64,000 nt of DNA from Cinclus cinclus (lineage: Eukaryota > Chordata > Aves > Passeriformes > Cinclidae), in NCBI RefSeq assembly GCF_963662255.1, contig NC_085055.1, forward strand, positions 19,764,704 through 19,828,703. Reading direction: 5' to 3'. Position numbers and translations under genes: made by a program. Below, piece after piece: positions 11,584 through 24,525 of the stretch; the stretch's first letter is position 1; every line of letters starts with the position of its first letter. Under the pieces are notes generated by a model, which had not been told where the DNA came from, searched no databases, and was given only the letters and a program-made list of their open reading frames with translations.

Positions 11584-14500
11584 AGGTATGGTAAATGTAT
11601 TCTTTTTCTAAGGATTTCAGTGGGAAATACCTGCTGAGTTTTCATGCTTTAGGGTAAAGGCTTATGGCTTTAATGAGATTTTTTTTCTTAGTTGTTGAAA
11701 AAAAAATCTACATTGTTGATCATTTTATAATTGTTTGCAAAATAGTAAGTGGTGTCTTGGTTTGACTCATATCTGTTTCTTGCAGATTTTGTAGTTGTGC
11801 AGGTTTTACATTAGGAGCAGGTTGCATGTGTCACACTGAGAGTAACCTTCACTGCATCCTCCCAGCTCTGGGCAGGACAGGAGTTTGACAGACATCAGTC
11901 TGCTACTTGTGAACAAAAGCCGTGCCTGAACACCAGGCTGTGTGAGGCATAACTGCCCAAGTTTGGAAACCAGGCTTTGATTTTTCATGAAGTTGCCAAA
12001 AGATGGATCTTGTCAGTTGGGTGTCTTTTGTGCTGTACCCTTGTTTCCTCCAAAGCAGGTGAGTTACTGAGGGCTCAGATAAGGAACAAATGTCTTTCCT
12101 AACTTTATTTAGGAGAGAACACTTATTTTGGATGAAATCTCCCAAGGGAACTTGAAGAGACACCGCATGAGAAGATCAGTAGACCCAGCAGGATACAACA
12201 ACATTGGGCAGTTTGGAATGTCATAGTGGAATATGAAATAAGGGAGCAAAGTCATATGCTTTTAACCTGGCCAAGAGTGACTGGTGTTGGTGCTCAGAGA
12301 GCATTCTGAGGGTGCACAGAAGGGTGCACATACAGAGTGTCTCAGTTTGGCTGCAGTCCCAGCTGCAAGGTTCCTTTCTTGAGAGCTCTTTGGTCACTTT
12401 GTCCTGTGAGTTCCATGCTCTCACCTCTGGAACCCAGTGGCTCTAATATAATTTTCCCCCTTAATTTTACACGTCCTGATCATATGTGATGGGAAAAATT
12501 GGCACCTCCCTGCCCCCATCTTGTTCTTTTCCTTGCAATATTTTTCCCTTACTATGCAGCTGATAAGAATTTTCCTGTATTACTAGCAGAGATTTACCTT
12601 GCAGTATGATTTCTTGAAGACCACTACCCAAAATGTTGCAGTGGTTTATAGTTTCCTATAAAACCTGCTCTTTCCTAATTCTGCTCTGGCTTACAAGCAG
12701 AAGTTTTCTGTTATTTAGTCCTATAGTTATTTTCCTTTAAGAAAAGTAGCTCACTTTTGAAAAATTGCAAAGTGTTTATCATTTACACATCTCCATCCTC
12801 TAACTGTAATGTGCTGTGTTGTGAGAATAGATGCTAGAAATGCTTTTACTGTTGTGGTTTTATTTAATAAAAGGGCTGGTATTGGAGTGTGTTTTTCTCT
12901 TAATTATTTTATATGAAATTTTTTCACTGATTTGTTTTGTGCATTGCTGGAATCTCTAGGTTCATAACTCTTTAAGTTCAAAATCATCTCGCTTTTACAG
13001 CCACTAAAGGATATTAAAGCTGTAGACCTCTGTCCAGCCTTGTGTTTTACTGGAACAATGGATTTGTACTAGGATGGTTATTTATTTACTTTTACTTTTG
13101 TGGCTCTTCCTGGGCTTTCTTTCTGGGAGAATACTGAAAAAAAAAAACAAAACAATGGAGAGAGAGATTGAGTTAATCCCTTTGTCTGTCTTGGGGTGCA
13201 ACGATTTACAATATTCTAGAACAGCTGCTTGTCTAATCTCTTAGTTGCTAGAAATTTCTCTGCCTTTCCTAAGCATCTTATTCCACTGCTATCTATTCTT
13301 ACTGACTTTTTGTTTTCCAGTGTTTAACTGACACATTTTGCAGTTAAGTTTTGGTGTTTATTTCATCATAGTGAGCTATTTCTGGTGTACCTCAATGTTC
13401 ATGAGCTGTTTTTTTTTCTTTTTTTTCCCTTGAGCTCTAGCACAAATTGTGTCTTTGAGTTTCTCAGTGTTTCCTCCTACCTCTGGTTTTCTTGTCTTCT
13501 AACCCAGCTTACTGCTTTGTAGACTCTCTCCTGTCAGTTCATATCTTGAAGCCCGGACACCCAAACTGGGCGTTCTGTTCTGGTGCTGATGATTTAGTGG
13601 TGCAAGGTGGATTGTTCTTCATTTATTTCTTTATTGTGACAAGCTCTTCGCAAGAGTTCCTTGCTCTTCCCTCATCCTTTTGCTTGTTACCATTCATGGA
13701 AGGCTTTGCAGGCCATCCCAGAAGCTGAGACTCTGCCTTAGCCTGTGTTTGGGTGTCTGGAGTCACTCTGGATTTCTGTCACTGAGAGGCACGGTCACCT
13801 TTGTCACAAAGGGAGGGACGGAAGCCGCATGGGGAGCGATTGTAACTAGTGAAACAAATGGGTATTGGCCCGTGACAGGGACAGCTTCCCCTGTGTGGTT
13901 AGCACGGGCTACAGCACAAGCACAGGCTCAGTCCTTGGCTGAGATGGCACCAGAGAGGAGCCCAGGCTCCTGCTCAGTGTGAGGATGCTGCTGGCTGATG
14001 CAGTTGTCTGTGCTGTCATTTGATTAGCTGCAGTCTTCAATATTCATGAAGAGCACTGAAGAAAGAGACTGCCTTGTTTGTTCAGCATCAAGCTGTTGGA
14101 AGTATACATGGAACGTTGGTTTCTCCACGTCCTTTGATTTTAAATGCTGCTTTTTTGTTATTATAAAATAGTACAAGTCTTCGTGACAACTTTGACAATA
14201 TGGATAGAAGACTTGGGGATATTTTGTGGTAACAGTATAATAGCAACTGTCAGAGAAAAAACTGGGAAAGAAAAATTAAAAGATGCTAAAAAAGTGAAAA
14301 AGGCATTAATTTAATTTGAATGTAATAATGTGTGTTTCACAGACTTACCCTAAAGTTTTCCTAGGAAACAGCTTCTTCCAGCAGGGACAGCATTTGCAGC
14401 TTTTGTTTTTTCCAAACTGTAGGTACATTTTTGTACCAAGTAGAGATGTTTTGAGCTGTGAAACCAGTCTTCTAGTTATGACATCATTAGCAACATCTAT

Positions 14501-16698
14501 TTATTGTGTATTTGAATGCTGGATTCCTCATATTACAGCATTTGTCTCCTGTCTGTTTATAATCTTCAGGGAATAGCTTCAGACAGATCTCCTTTGGTGC
14601 TCTATTGTTTTAAGTGCATGATGATTTGAAACTTGGATTTCACTCCTTGTTTGCTTATTTTGAAACTGCCTTTTGCTGTGTTTTACAAGCTAATTTGTCA
14701 TGGGACTATATTGGTAAAGATGGGATGAAAATTAAAAACAGATTAATTTATAAGTAAATAAATTGAACTAGGTTGTACCTTTTAGGCTTTACTGAATTTT
14801 GTTCAGTTAGGAGCTTTATATTGCTAAACATACCTATTTTTTTAGTGCTTTTTTTGTCCTCAGTTAGTGCTTTTCCACCTCTTTTTTTTTTAGGTGACAG
14901 GCTATCACCTTTGTTGCCCTCCTGTCACCCCCAAATGTCTGATTTTGACTGATGAGCCTCTGTCCCCTCGAGCATTGTTGCTGCTTCCTCAGAGTGCAGC
15001 AGGAGATGAGTGACTGCTCAAGGAACCTGGCTAGTTCTCTGGGAGTGTGGTTCTTCCCTATCATTGCAGCTGGGAGGCCATCAGCCCTTTTTTTTTTTTC
15101 TAGTGTATCTCCCAGGAAAGCTCATCTCCATGATTACATCACTTATCTTACCAATATATCTCCCTTTTTAATAGACTAGGAAGAGCCTTGCCATCAATCT
15201 CTTACTTTACCTTCTAATAGCCCTCAAAAATACAAGGGGAAAAAGGCAACTGCTCTTGGATCTCTCGAGACTTTGGCACTGTATGTATAAGGAGCTTGAG
15301 CTTTAAATGCTTAAATGAAAATCCATTCAGTCTTAGGATGTTTTTCTCCCTGGTTACATCCATGTAGTTCACAATTCTTGCAGTTTCTTTTCTGCTCTGT
15401 TTTCTGTAGACTGAAATGTTTTTAAGAATCCTTTCCTTGATCAAGCTCCAAAACTGTTCCTGCCCCTTGTCTTCACAGTGGCTGTATCTAAGTTCTTGAT
15501 TAACAGACTCAACAGTTTAGTGTTAAAATGAGAAAAAGTTTGTGCTGTTTTATCACAACCTTGTAATTCTCCCTTACCTGAATTAAAGTAAGAATTTTTT
15601 TAAAAAGAAAACACTACAACAGACCAAAACAACAGCCAGTGGGAAGGGGAAGCTAAAGGACTAAATATGGGGTGTAACAGCTCACAGGAGAGTTTCTTGC
15701 TTCTCACAGCCAAGAACAGGGTTGGGTGTCAAGAGCAGGAATCTCACCAGCCACTTGACAGTGATTTGTCCCTAAAATCATCTTTGCTTAGGAACTTTTT
15801 GATGTTAAAGTTTCATTTTCTCCCTGTAACTTGGGGGCTCTGCTTAGAAAACAGGTGATAGACTTCAAGTGTTCATTTCAGTCTTACCTTGCTCTTGTAA
15901 TGTCAATTTTTAAGGAAACTATCTCATGTTTGCAAGTCAGTATTTAACTACTGTGCTAATTGTTTTCTCTTCCATCTCTCTGTAATGGGGTTTAATTTTA
16001 TCCAAGTCTTCATCACTCTGGGAGTTTGCAAGCAGATTAGAAATTAAATCATAGAGAACAAGCAATAATAAATACCCTTTAAAGTGTTAATTTTTAAATA
16101 ATACAAAGAACTGTAAAACTTATCCTGTTAAAAATTACACTCTGAAATGGGTACCGTTTTTCTGGTGAACTGAAATCTCACTATGTTTTCTTTATTGTTC
16201 CTTTGGCAATTAATCTTATAACCCATTCTCTCAGATCATTCTTCTGGTGTTTTAGTAAGGTCAGCAGCTACTCTAAATGGCAGCCTTTTTTCAAATGTGG
16301 CTGCCAAATTGCATTTTCATCTCAGAGAAATGTCTCCTGTCTGCAAAGAACACATGGACACTCCTGTTACAGAAACATTAGCTGTTCCATCTCTGCTCAC
16401 TGTCTTCATGTATCAGTGCTGTCTCTGGGGAATAATTGAAAACTTGTGGAAGAGGCTTTTGTGCCCATTGGTAAGGAACCCATGAAACTTTTTATAGCTT
16501 AAAAGACAAAAATTTCTCAGCATTATCTAGGAATTCTGGAGAGATGTTTTTAGCTTCAGTGTGTGAATTTTGCTGAAACTAATGACTCTTATTTTGCATT
16601 CTGTTAACATGCCGAGTATCTCTGGAACTGCAAGATGGCTGTACTGACTGCAGTTAATATGTGAATAAAACATACAATATTACATAATATTCTTTTAA

Positions 16699-16713
16699 AT
16701 ATATATATATATA
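16699..16713. repeat. Short (AT)n tract
   Basis: A short alternating AT run inside a wider AT-rich patch. Confidence 0.6.
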
Positions 16714-17019
16714 CACTATATAAAATGAATAAAACATGAAAGTATTGAGGAGTTCCCTGAATTCTGACTGCAAAAGAAGGTTCAAGGTTTGGGAGTGCTC
16801 AGGGCTGGGTTTTGCTCGTGCTGTAGGTTCACAGAGCTGGCACTGAAACAGGTTGGTCTTTACAAGTGCAGTACCCACAGGTTGTCTTAGACATGATATT
16901 CAGGCTCTGTGTTGTCTCACATCTGCTCATGGTGCTCTGTCTATAAGGTCGCATCCTTCTTCCAGTTCTGGTTTTGAATGGTACCTATAGAAATAAGAAG
17001 TTGTGGACAGGATTTGAAA

Positions 17020-17036
17020 TTTTTTTTTTTTTTTTT
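17020..17036. repeat. Poly(T) tract
   Basis: Seventeen consecutive T. No adjacent retroelement body is recognisable. Confidence 0.8.
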
Positions 17037-17879
17037 AAGTTGAAGACTATAAGAGGAAAAATCCATAGGCGTAAAAGCCTCAAAACACATTCAAGGCTGG
17101 AGATTTTGCTCCACATAGTGTTAGGGAATTACCTGTGAATTCTCTGGGAGTTCTATATTCAGGACTTTCTGTACTTAGGAAGGATGTGTGATTTTCAGCA
17201 TGTATCTTTTAGGATGCTGAATACCTGCTCTAAGTGCACTGTGCAGTCCAAGTTTCAGCCTGCAGGTAAGACAGGTGCATTCCATAGCAAATGCACAAAT
17301 AATTCCCCATGTGGAGGAATAAGCCTAAATGCATTAGCTTAAAAAGATAATTTTTCCTCTCCTTTTCTCTCCTTGACAGTATTTAGACCAGAGCATTTTT
17401 GATAAAGAAATTAAAAAAATTGGTGCTGGGAGTTACACTAGAGTTGCACTGCTTTTTGAGCTCCATTTCCTCTTGTGTTTCCTCTCCCAGCCAGGGTTGG
17501 GAAGGCCAGTTAGCAATCCTGCAGTGATGTGCTCCTTCCCAATTGCCTGGGGGGCCTGGGGTAGACTGACAATGTGTTTTGCCATAGATTTTACAAATAC
17601 ACATTAAAGCAGCATATCCTGCTTGAAACCCATTATTTAGAAAGCGAAGTGTGACAGGGACAGGAGAACATGGTAATCACAGCAGAACAGGCCAGGCTGA
17701 GGTAGAGAATAAGAGGTGGGATTGCTCTTTTCTGTTGGTCATGGGCTGGAAATCGATTAGTGTTGGACTTGAAATATGTAATTAATGATGAAAAGAGCCA
17801 CTGGCAATTTGGGGTGTATTGAATATGAGCTGTGTAATGAAGTAGGGAGGTGAGCTCAACCACTTTAAATGGGAGAACC

Positions 17880-18130
17880 TGACATATCTGTAATATTAAA
17901 AATCTGTCTTAGTGTTAGAAAACTGAAGTGTTAGAGTCCTCAGTAATTTATAGTACTGGCATTAAAAATCTGAAGGAGCTAATTATGGGTATTAAAACAG
18001 CTGCAATAAAAATCGGACATTGAAAGTTTATAGAAGTGCTAAGCAGTAATTAAGGATGCTATTTTAATATATACAATTTATTAAAGTTGAGCAAAGAAAA
18101 ATCCTCATTAGCTCGCAAGGTAAAGTGTAG
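17880..18130. other. AT-rich block with several TAATTA/ATTAAAA-type motifs; possible conserved non-coding element
   Basis: The segment contains homeodomain-like TAATTA and TAATTAAGG cores, spaced ATTAAAA repeats and no repeat signature. The composition resembles conserved intronic enhancers, but conservation cannot be judged from one sequence. Confidence 0.2.
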
Positions 18131-21100
18131 AAAGAGAAATCTGCTTTTAAATTCTTATTGTCTCTTACTGGATTTAGTTGAATAACTAAGAAACATGAAA
18201 CTAGACTATCCTCATCTCATATACAGTATAATTTGAGATATTCCCATGTCCTTACTAAAATTGGCGAAGATAGTCCTTTGCATGCTCTAACTATACCTCA
18301 GTTGATAGGGGATTAGAGACTAAGTTGTGACTTTTTTTCCTACTCTGTATTTTCTGTGAGTTTTCTATTTTAGAGCTTCTGCGATCACAGTTGAAATAAA
18401 AGCTATACTTTTACGCTTAATCAAGCAGCTTCCTCATTTTTAGCTGGTGAAATATTTTTGGCACCCTTTTCTCAATCTGACCTTGCTGGGCTACTACTGC
18501 TGGGAGAATGGCACCCTGAAGAAAAGGAAGAAAGCTCTGCTTACAGCTGGCTCTTGGATGACCCTTTTGGTGCTGCAATCTCTTCATGGACAGTCAAGAG
18601 AAAATCCAGACAAACTCCCTGTCAACCTGCAGGCCTTTGGATAAGCTCAAACAGTAGCCAGGGAGCTCCTGGGAAATGGGAGAAAGCTCTTTGGCAAAAA
18701 GTTTACAAAGTCACACCAATTTCTTCTGGAGTTCAGCAGAGGCTTAATGGATATTGAGTTGTCACCTGGAATGGTGCTTTTCCAAGAGAGATGACCATTG
18801 CCTGTGTTCTTGAGCCATCCACCTTCTCCCCTTCCAGACAGGTAATGGTACATTAGTGGCACTCAGTTGGATTAAGTGCTAGTTTAGACTGGATGTGATT
18901 AAATAAATAGAATGGGGCCTTTCAGTTTGCCACCAACTTGTTTTTTAACTGCTTTCCACTGGGGACAATCAGAATTACCAAATGTGCCCCTTTCTGCTAA
19001 AATTTTGGTGGTGTTTCTTCAGCATGTGCTTTTACCATTCATAGTTTGGGCAATGGCAGATTTGAAGATTCAGGCTAAATCCTTTGGGACAGGGAGACAT
19101 GCAGAGCTCACTTTTAAACTATGTTTATTGATGAGTAACCTGTTCATTGATACCTGGATTTGTTGATGAATAATCTTTGATTAGCACCAGCATCATTGAC
19201 TTCTAATGAACATCATTACCTTTCTCTAGGAACACAGGTTTTGTGTTGAATTCTGGCTGTTCTGTGCCTCCCCTAAGTGGAGTTTGAGCATGTCCAGCCA
19301 ACTCTTTTTGAAACCCAAAATAGAATTACTATCTTGTGTGTCACTGAACAAATAATTCTGGAAACATTTTCATTTGCTCTTTTGCTCTAAGTTTTACACA
19401 CACTGCATTTTCTTTGAGAAGTATTTCTAAACAATATTCAGTTGGCTTTTCCTAAAATCAGAAAGTGTTCGTTCTTGTTACACCTAGCTGTTCAGGTGGA
19501 TGGATATTACCTTGACCACTGGACAGAAATAGTGTCAGGACTCTGAGAGCACTCCTTTTGAACACTGCAATTATGTGCTTCTTGGCAGGACCCTGATCAA
19601 TACAGTACTTCATAATTTCTCAGTTCAACTCAGATTTAGAGAGGATGTCAGTATTAATGTGTTCATATTATTCTCTGGAAGCAATCATGCTGTTAGTTCA
19701 TTCAGCAGACAAAATCAATTTGACCTGGACCAGGAAGCTGCCTCTCATCCTAAACCCTTACCATAATTTACTAAACCCTCTGCATTCATTGATGTTGCCT
19801 TTTCATACTACTGCTTTTTGTATTATCAGAGAAATCATTAACAGCTTCTCTTCTCTGAGATTATGGTATGGTTTCTTAGAAGCTACATATCAGTCCAAGT
19901 TCTTTTGCTTGTATCACCTCCTCTCCCTAATTCTTGAGACTTTCTTTCCCCCACTAAAAAATAAGTAAAAAGACCAGCAACTCAGAAGGGCAAAATGCTG
20001 AGCATTAAATCCTGTGCTGTTAAAGCTCTGGGATTAAGAGTTTTTTAACTGCTGAATTCTGGAAGATTTTTGGAACAAACCTTTGAATGCATATTAGTTT
20101 GGAAACAAAGAAATCAATCCTTTAAAACAGTTCTGCAGTACACATTTAATTGTCTGTGTTTATTCCAAATGTTTTTAAGGTAGAAAAGAAGCTTAAAGAT
20201 TCTTGGCAAATACATGGTACTTGGATAGAAATCCAAGAATTTTAACAGCTGTTTTCTGGAGAATGTCTTGGCTTTTCTTGTTCTTGGTGATTTATATCTA
20301 TATGGGCAGTTTGAAGTCACCTTTTGCTGATTTGTCATTTTTAGTTTGGTTCTCTAAGGCAGTCTGGCTTTGCAAGTGTTTGAGTCACTCCTGTCACTGC
20401 CAGGACAGTGGGACAGGAGGGGACAAGGGAAAGAAGCTCGGGGTACTTTTGAATAGGGTTCAGATTTTTTATGGTCTGACATAACTTGTTATTTAAATGC
20501 ATTAGAAGGATTGAGTTCCTGCATGTCTTAGGAGCACAGCTACTAATTTCAATTAAATTTGGAGGGGATGGGAGGTGTCCAAAAGACTAATTCCTGCACT
20601 TTTTGTGAAGGTAGGTAACTTGCCCAAGTTACTCTCTTAACATCTCTTTCCCATTCCTCTTCTACACACTCTTCTAAATAAAAGCAAGAGCGGGATTTCA
20701 ATTGTTAGATGTTAGAGAATGCACAGAGAGTTCCAGAACAGTAATCCATGGAGCACCTTCCTTGTTTCTGCAGCTGGTGGAATTGCTGGAAAAGACAAAC
20801 AGAAGGGAAGAATAAGTATGCAGCAGTCTCAGTTGGCCAAGCCCTTCAAAGAAAGCTTTTATCACTGTATCAGCATGTCAGCAAAGACTTCTGATTCTGT
20901 GGTTCCTGAAAACAGAAATGATGTTCTGGTTCTGGAAGAAAATCTTCATCACAGTTTAAACTGGAGCAATTACATTCCAGCAAAGGCAGCAGGAGGGACA
21001 GAAAAATGTGTTGTACCTTCTCAGAAATCCCCACAAAGCAGCTCAGATTTAGGATCTCATTTGATGGTTCATGATGTGTTCTTGCAAATTCTTTATTTTT

Positions 21101-24100
21101 AAAGTGGGATTGTGCCTGACTCTTCCAAAGCCAGATAATCCATTTAGTGCATTGACAGAGAGAAGTCTGTGTACCAATCACTGTTCTTGTTCTCTGGGTC
21201 AGGAGGTGCTTCCACTGCTGCTTTTACACTCCTTGTTTCTCTGGTTGGTGAGGGCATAGGGCTTGGTGCACTCAGCCTCTTACCCTTGGGCATCAGAATG
21301 GGAATGCACATTTGATCATAAGGGAATAGGGTTTTACTATACTTTGTGAATATTGTATCAATTGTTATGGATTAGTATTTTACTTCCAGTTTAAGAAACC
21401 ATTTATTTGTATGAATTACTTTTTGAAATTTGTCAGCTAGTCGGGAGCAATGATTAATTTATTTCGTTATCCAATACTGAGGAAAAATTCAGCTTGTTTG
21501 AGGTTTCAGGTTAAATTTGATACCTTCAAATCTGACTCTTCAGTGCAAACTGAGCTTTATGCAGTGCTGATGGTAAGTGGGAAATTATTTCAATTAGCTA
21601 ATAAATATAACCATGACAGTTTAAAAACAGAAAGGAAACCCAGCCTTTAAATGAAACAAAAGCCTGGTGAGTCCTACAGCCCTATTAGAAGTGTATTTTA
21701 AGAATTAAAATGTGGGATTTACCTTAATGACAAACAGATTATTGGAAAAGAGCCATGTAGGATTCATTTAAACCATCAGTTTTTCATGTTAGTGTAAATG
21801 TATTAATTTAGTAAGAAATTGTTATGTTTGTATGATCCTGACAGCAAAGCTGTCATTAGTGTGGCCTTTTGACTTCCATGTGAAGAAAAAGTGGAAGCCT
21901 AAGGACCACATGAATTCTCAATTATAAGTTTCTTTCCAAAGTTTAATTACTATGGCAAATGATGCAGAAAGGGACAGTGAGATTTTGTAAAACATCTTGT
22001 TTATGTGTAGGCCAAGGCTGTATATTCTCCTAACAGTGAGACAGCAGCAGTGTACAGGATGAATGTAAAAGGTACATTTAAAGGTTTCAAAGAACCCCAG
22101 AGATGATGGACCTGAAGGTCTGGTAGTCAGCAAATTATTTGTAGGGGAGGTGCTCTGGGAGGTAGGTAAGAATACAGCTAAACAGTGAACTCAGAACTCA
22201 CTGTAGGCTGCTGCTGGAAGGTGCATCCAGCTTCCCTCCATCCTTCTGCCCCTGTTTGCCACACTTGGCGCTCTTGCGAACGTAGTCTGCAGCACTTCAC
22301 ATTTCAAAGGACTGTATTCTAAACCTGTGAATGGTTTACTTTTCAACTGGAAATGTTTCTTAGAAGAGGAGGCCTGGGAAAAGATATGAAATATCTGAGC
22401 CCCAAGTAGAGAAGTAGTTATTTAAAGGGGGTTTGCTGGTATTCCTGGCCTTGGTGACAGGAATGTAAAGGGGGGCACAGACTCAAGAGGGTTGGGACAG
22501 GACAGGATGGGGCCTTCATTTGGGTCAGTGAAGGATAAGAAGCAGAGAGGGAGGGTGGTCCAGCTCTGGCTGAATCTGCAGTCCTTGAGCCACAGTCATG
22601 GAAGGGGGATAGGAAACTGCTCAAATCTCAGTCTGCATTAGCAGGGCTCTCACATTGGGTCTGTGGGAGAAACCAGCCTCCTGAAAATGCAAAGGAGAAG
22701 CTGGAAAACTGTTTCCAGCATGGCCTGGCTGTGTGGATGGAGAGTTGGGGATGGCCATGGCATTCCAACTGCTGAGGAGCCACTGCTCTGTGCACTTCAT
22801 CTAGTGCCTCGAGTTACCAGGGTGGATGGCAAGACAAATAGGGATTTTGTCCTGAATAAAGGGAAAGGTCCAGAGAGGAGAGGTAGATTTGGAAAGACAT
22901 GAGAGCAACTGTAGTACTGAACGTAGGGGGTAGTGAAAGCTGATGTGCATTGTTTATTGGCAGAGGGGTTTGTCAGGGTGGGATAGAACTACGTTTTTTA
23001 ATAAAAAAAAGAATGGACTCACATATACATATAATATTAGGGAATGAAAAGTATTAACTAAAAAGATTATACTGATGCAAAATCTAATGTGCGTAAATAC
23101 AAGCAGTTGTGAAGATAGGGATTTTGGGACTGTTCTGGTGAGTACAGGTAACACATGCATTTGTCTTGTATAACTGGGCTTTTGGTCTCAGTAGATATAC
23201 AGGTCTTTACAAGTCTTTCTTCTACCCCACATGGTGTTTTTATTATTGTAGATGTATTTTAAAAACTTAGCCAGAAAATGGCACCAGTTTTTAATAGCTT
23301 TAAAGATTAGGGTATCTTGCCATTTTCAATTATTTAAAGGTTTGATTCATGAAACTGTGATCAACCAAATTCTGGATTTAAAAAAAAAAAATAATTACAG
23401 TTTAAGATTCCTGTTACAAAACCTGGAGAGCTGTGTCTGCTGGTGTCCCACTGGAAAGATTAAGAGAAACTTAATTGTCATATTTAAACAATAGTTTTTA
23501 ACTAGCCCTCTGCCTCATGAGTGCTGCCAGCTGCCCACAGGTAGGAGGAAAAAAGTTCTTCCATCTTGATGTGAGAAAGGAAATTTTAAGGTAGTTCTTT
23601 CCCTGCTGTTCAGAGACTTTTCAGAGTGTTATATTTATCCTAACTGGAAATGAAACACTGGTTGCTTGTGCCTCTGCCTGCTTTGCTCCTGTGAATTGTC
23701 AGCCCTGTACCCCTGACTCTGGGCCCCACTGCCTTGGGGAGATGTGTATCTTAGACATCAGCTCACCCAGCTCTCTTACAATATATTTTATATATATTAA
23801 AAATATGTATAAAAATCAGGCTTTCAAAGGTGGTTTTTGTTATCCAAGCTGAAAGGATTAGTTGTGATCCAGTTTTTAGAAAATCTTCTCTGTGAAGTCC
23901 AGGATAAGTGGAAAGTCCTGGTAGGAATTGTTGCACACACATAACCAGGCCAAATGTTCTTGGTGGAGCTCACTCAGACTGAGCTGCTCACTGAGGTCAT
24001 GCAGAAGTTTGGGCAGGGTTTCTGTCCCATCCAGCCACCAGGGCTTCACTTGTTCCCCCACCAGCAGGATGGAAGAGAGAAATGGAAGGATGAAAGCTGG

Positions 24101-24289
24101 ACAGCTCATGGGTTGAGAGAAGGCCAGCTTAACAGGAAAGCAAAAGCTTTTGCACATAATAGCAAAGGAAACCAAGGAATTAATTCAGCTTTCGCAGGCA
24201 GACTGGTGTTCCTCACCTCCAGGGGAGCAGGGCCCCTACCCAGGTAACAGTGACTTGATCACTCCAAATGTCCCCCCCTTCCTGCCTCT

Positions 24290-24525
24290 TCCCTCTGCTT
24301 TATATGGAATATCCCTTGGGTGGGTTTGGGTGCCCCTCCCTGGCACCCTCAGCCCCTCCCCGGCATTGCCAAAGGAGGGGCAGGGAAGGCCTCGGTTCTG
24401 TGTGGGCTCAGCGAGCACAGAAAGATCTCGCCATGGTCCACCTGTGTTCAGCACAAACCCAAACACAGCCCCGTACCAGCCCCTGTGAAGGAAATCAACC
24501 TTACCCCAGCTGAAGCCAGCATGGT
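24290..24525. mobile_element. LTR-like fragment of an avian endogenous retrovirus
   Basis: A GC-richer island of sequence within the AT-rich intron. It has an ordered set of blocks that I recognise from a common avian ERV LTR group: TATATGGAATATCCCTTGGG, a C-rich CCCTCCC region, an AAGGCCTCGGTTCTGTG-like block, CAGCACAAACCCAAACACAG, and a terminal GAAATCAACC-TTACCCCAGC block. No gag, pol or env sequence flanks it, so it would be a solo LTR or a fragment. The family and orientation are not assigned, and no target-site duplication was identified. Confidence 0.55.

Noticed and set aside
12050..12070. GCAG/GTGAGT donor-like site in intron 1.
   Set aside because: It lacks a paired acceptor with a polypyrimidine tract at exon distance and has no conserved coding sequence.
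13530..13610. Possible ancient CR1 match (CACCCAAACTGGGCGTTCTG).
   Set aside because: Only one short block resembles CR1, and the neighbouring blocks do not follow in order, so it is too weak to annotate.
17255..17275. CTGCAG/GTAAGA, a strong donor-like site in intron 1 that might mark an alternative exon.
   Set aside because: There is no convincing acceptor or promoter upstream. Isolated donor matches are common in introns.
18255..18280. TACTAAAATTGG resembling part of U6 snRNA.
   Set aside because: Only about a dozen bases match, and neither the U6 5' end nor the conserved ACAGAG region is present.
20719..21102. 127-codon plus-strand open frame in intron 1.
   Set aside because: No recognisable domain, splice context or promoter. 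Frames of this size occur by chance in 38 kb.
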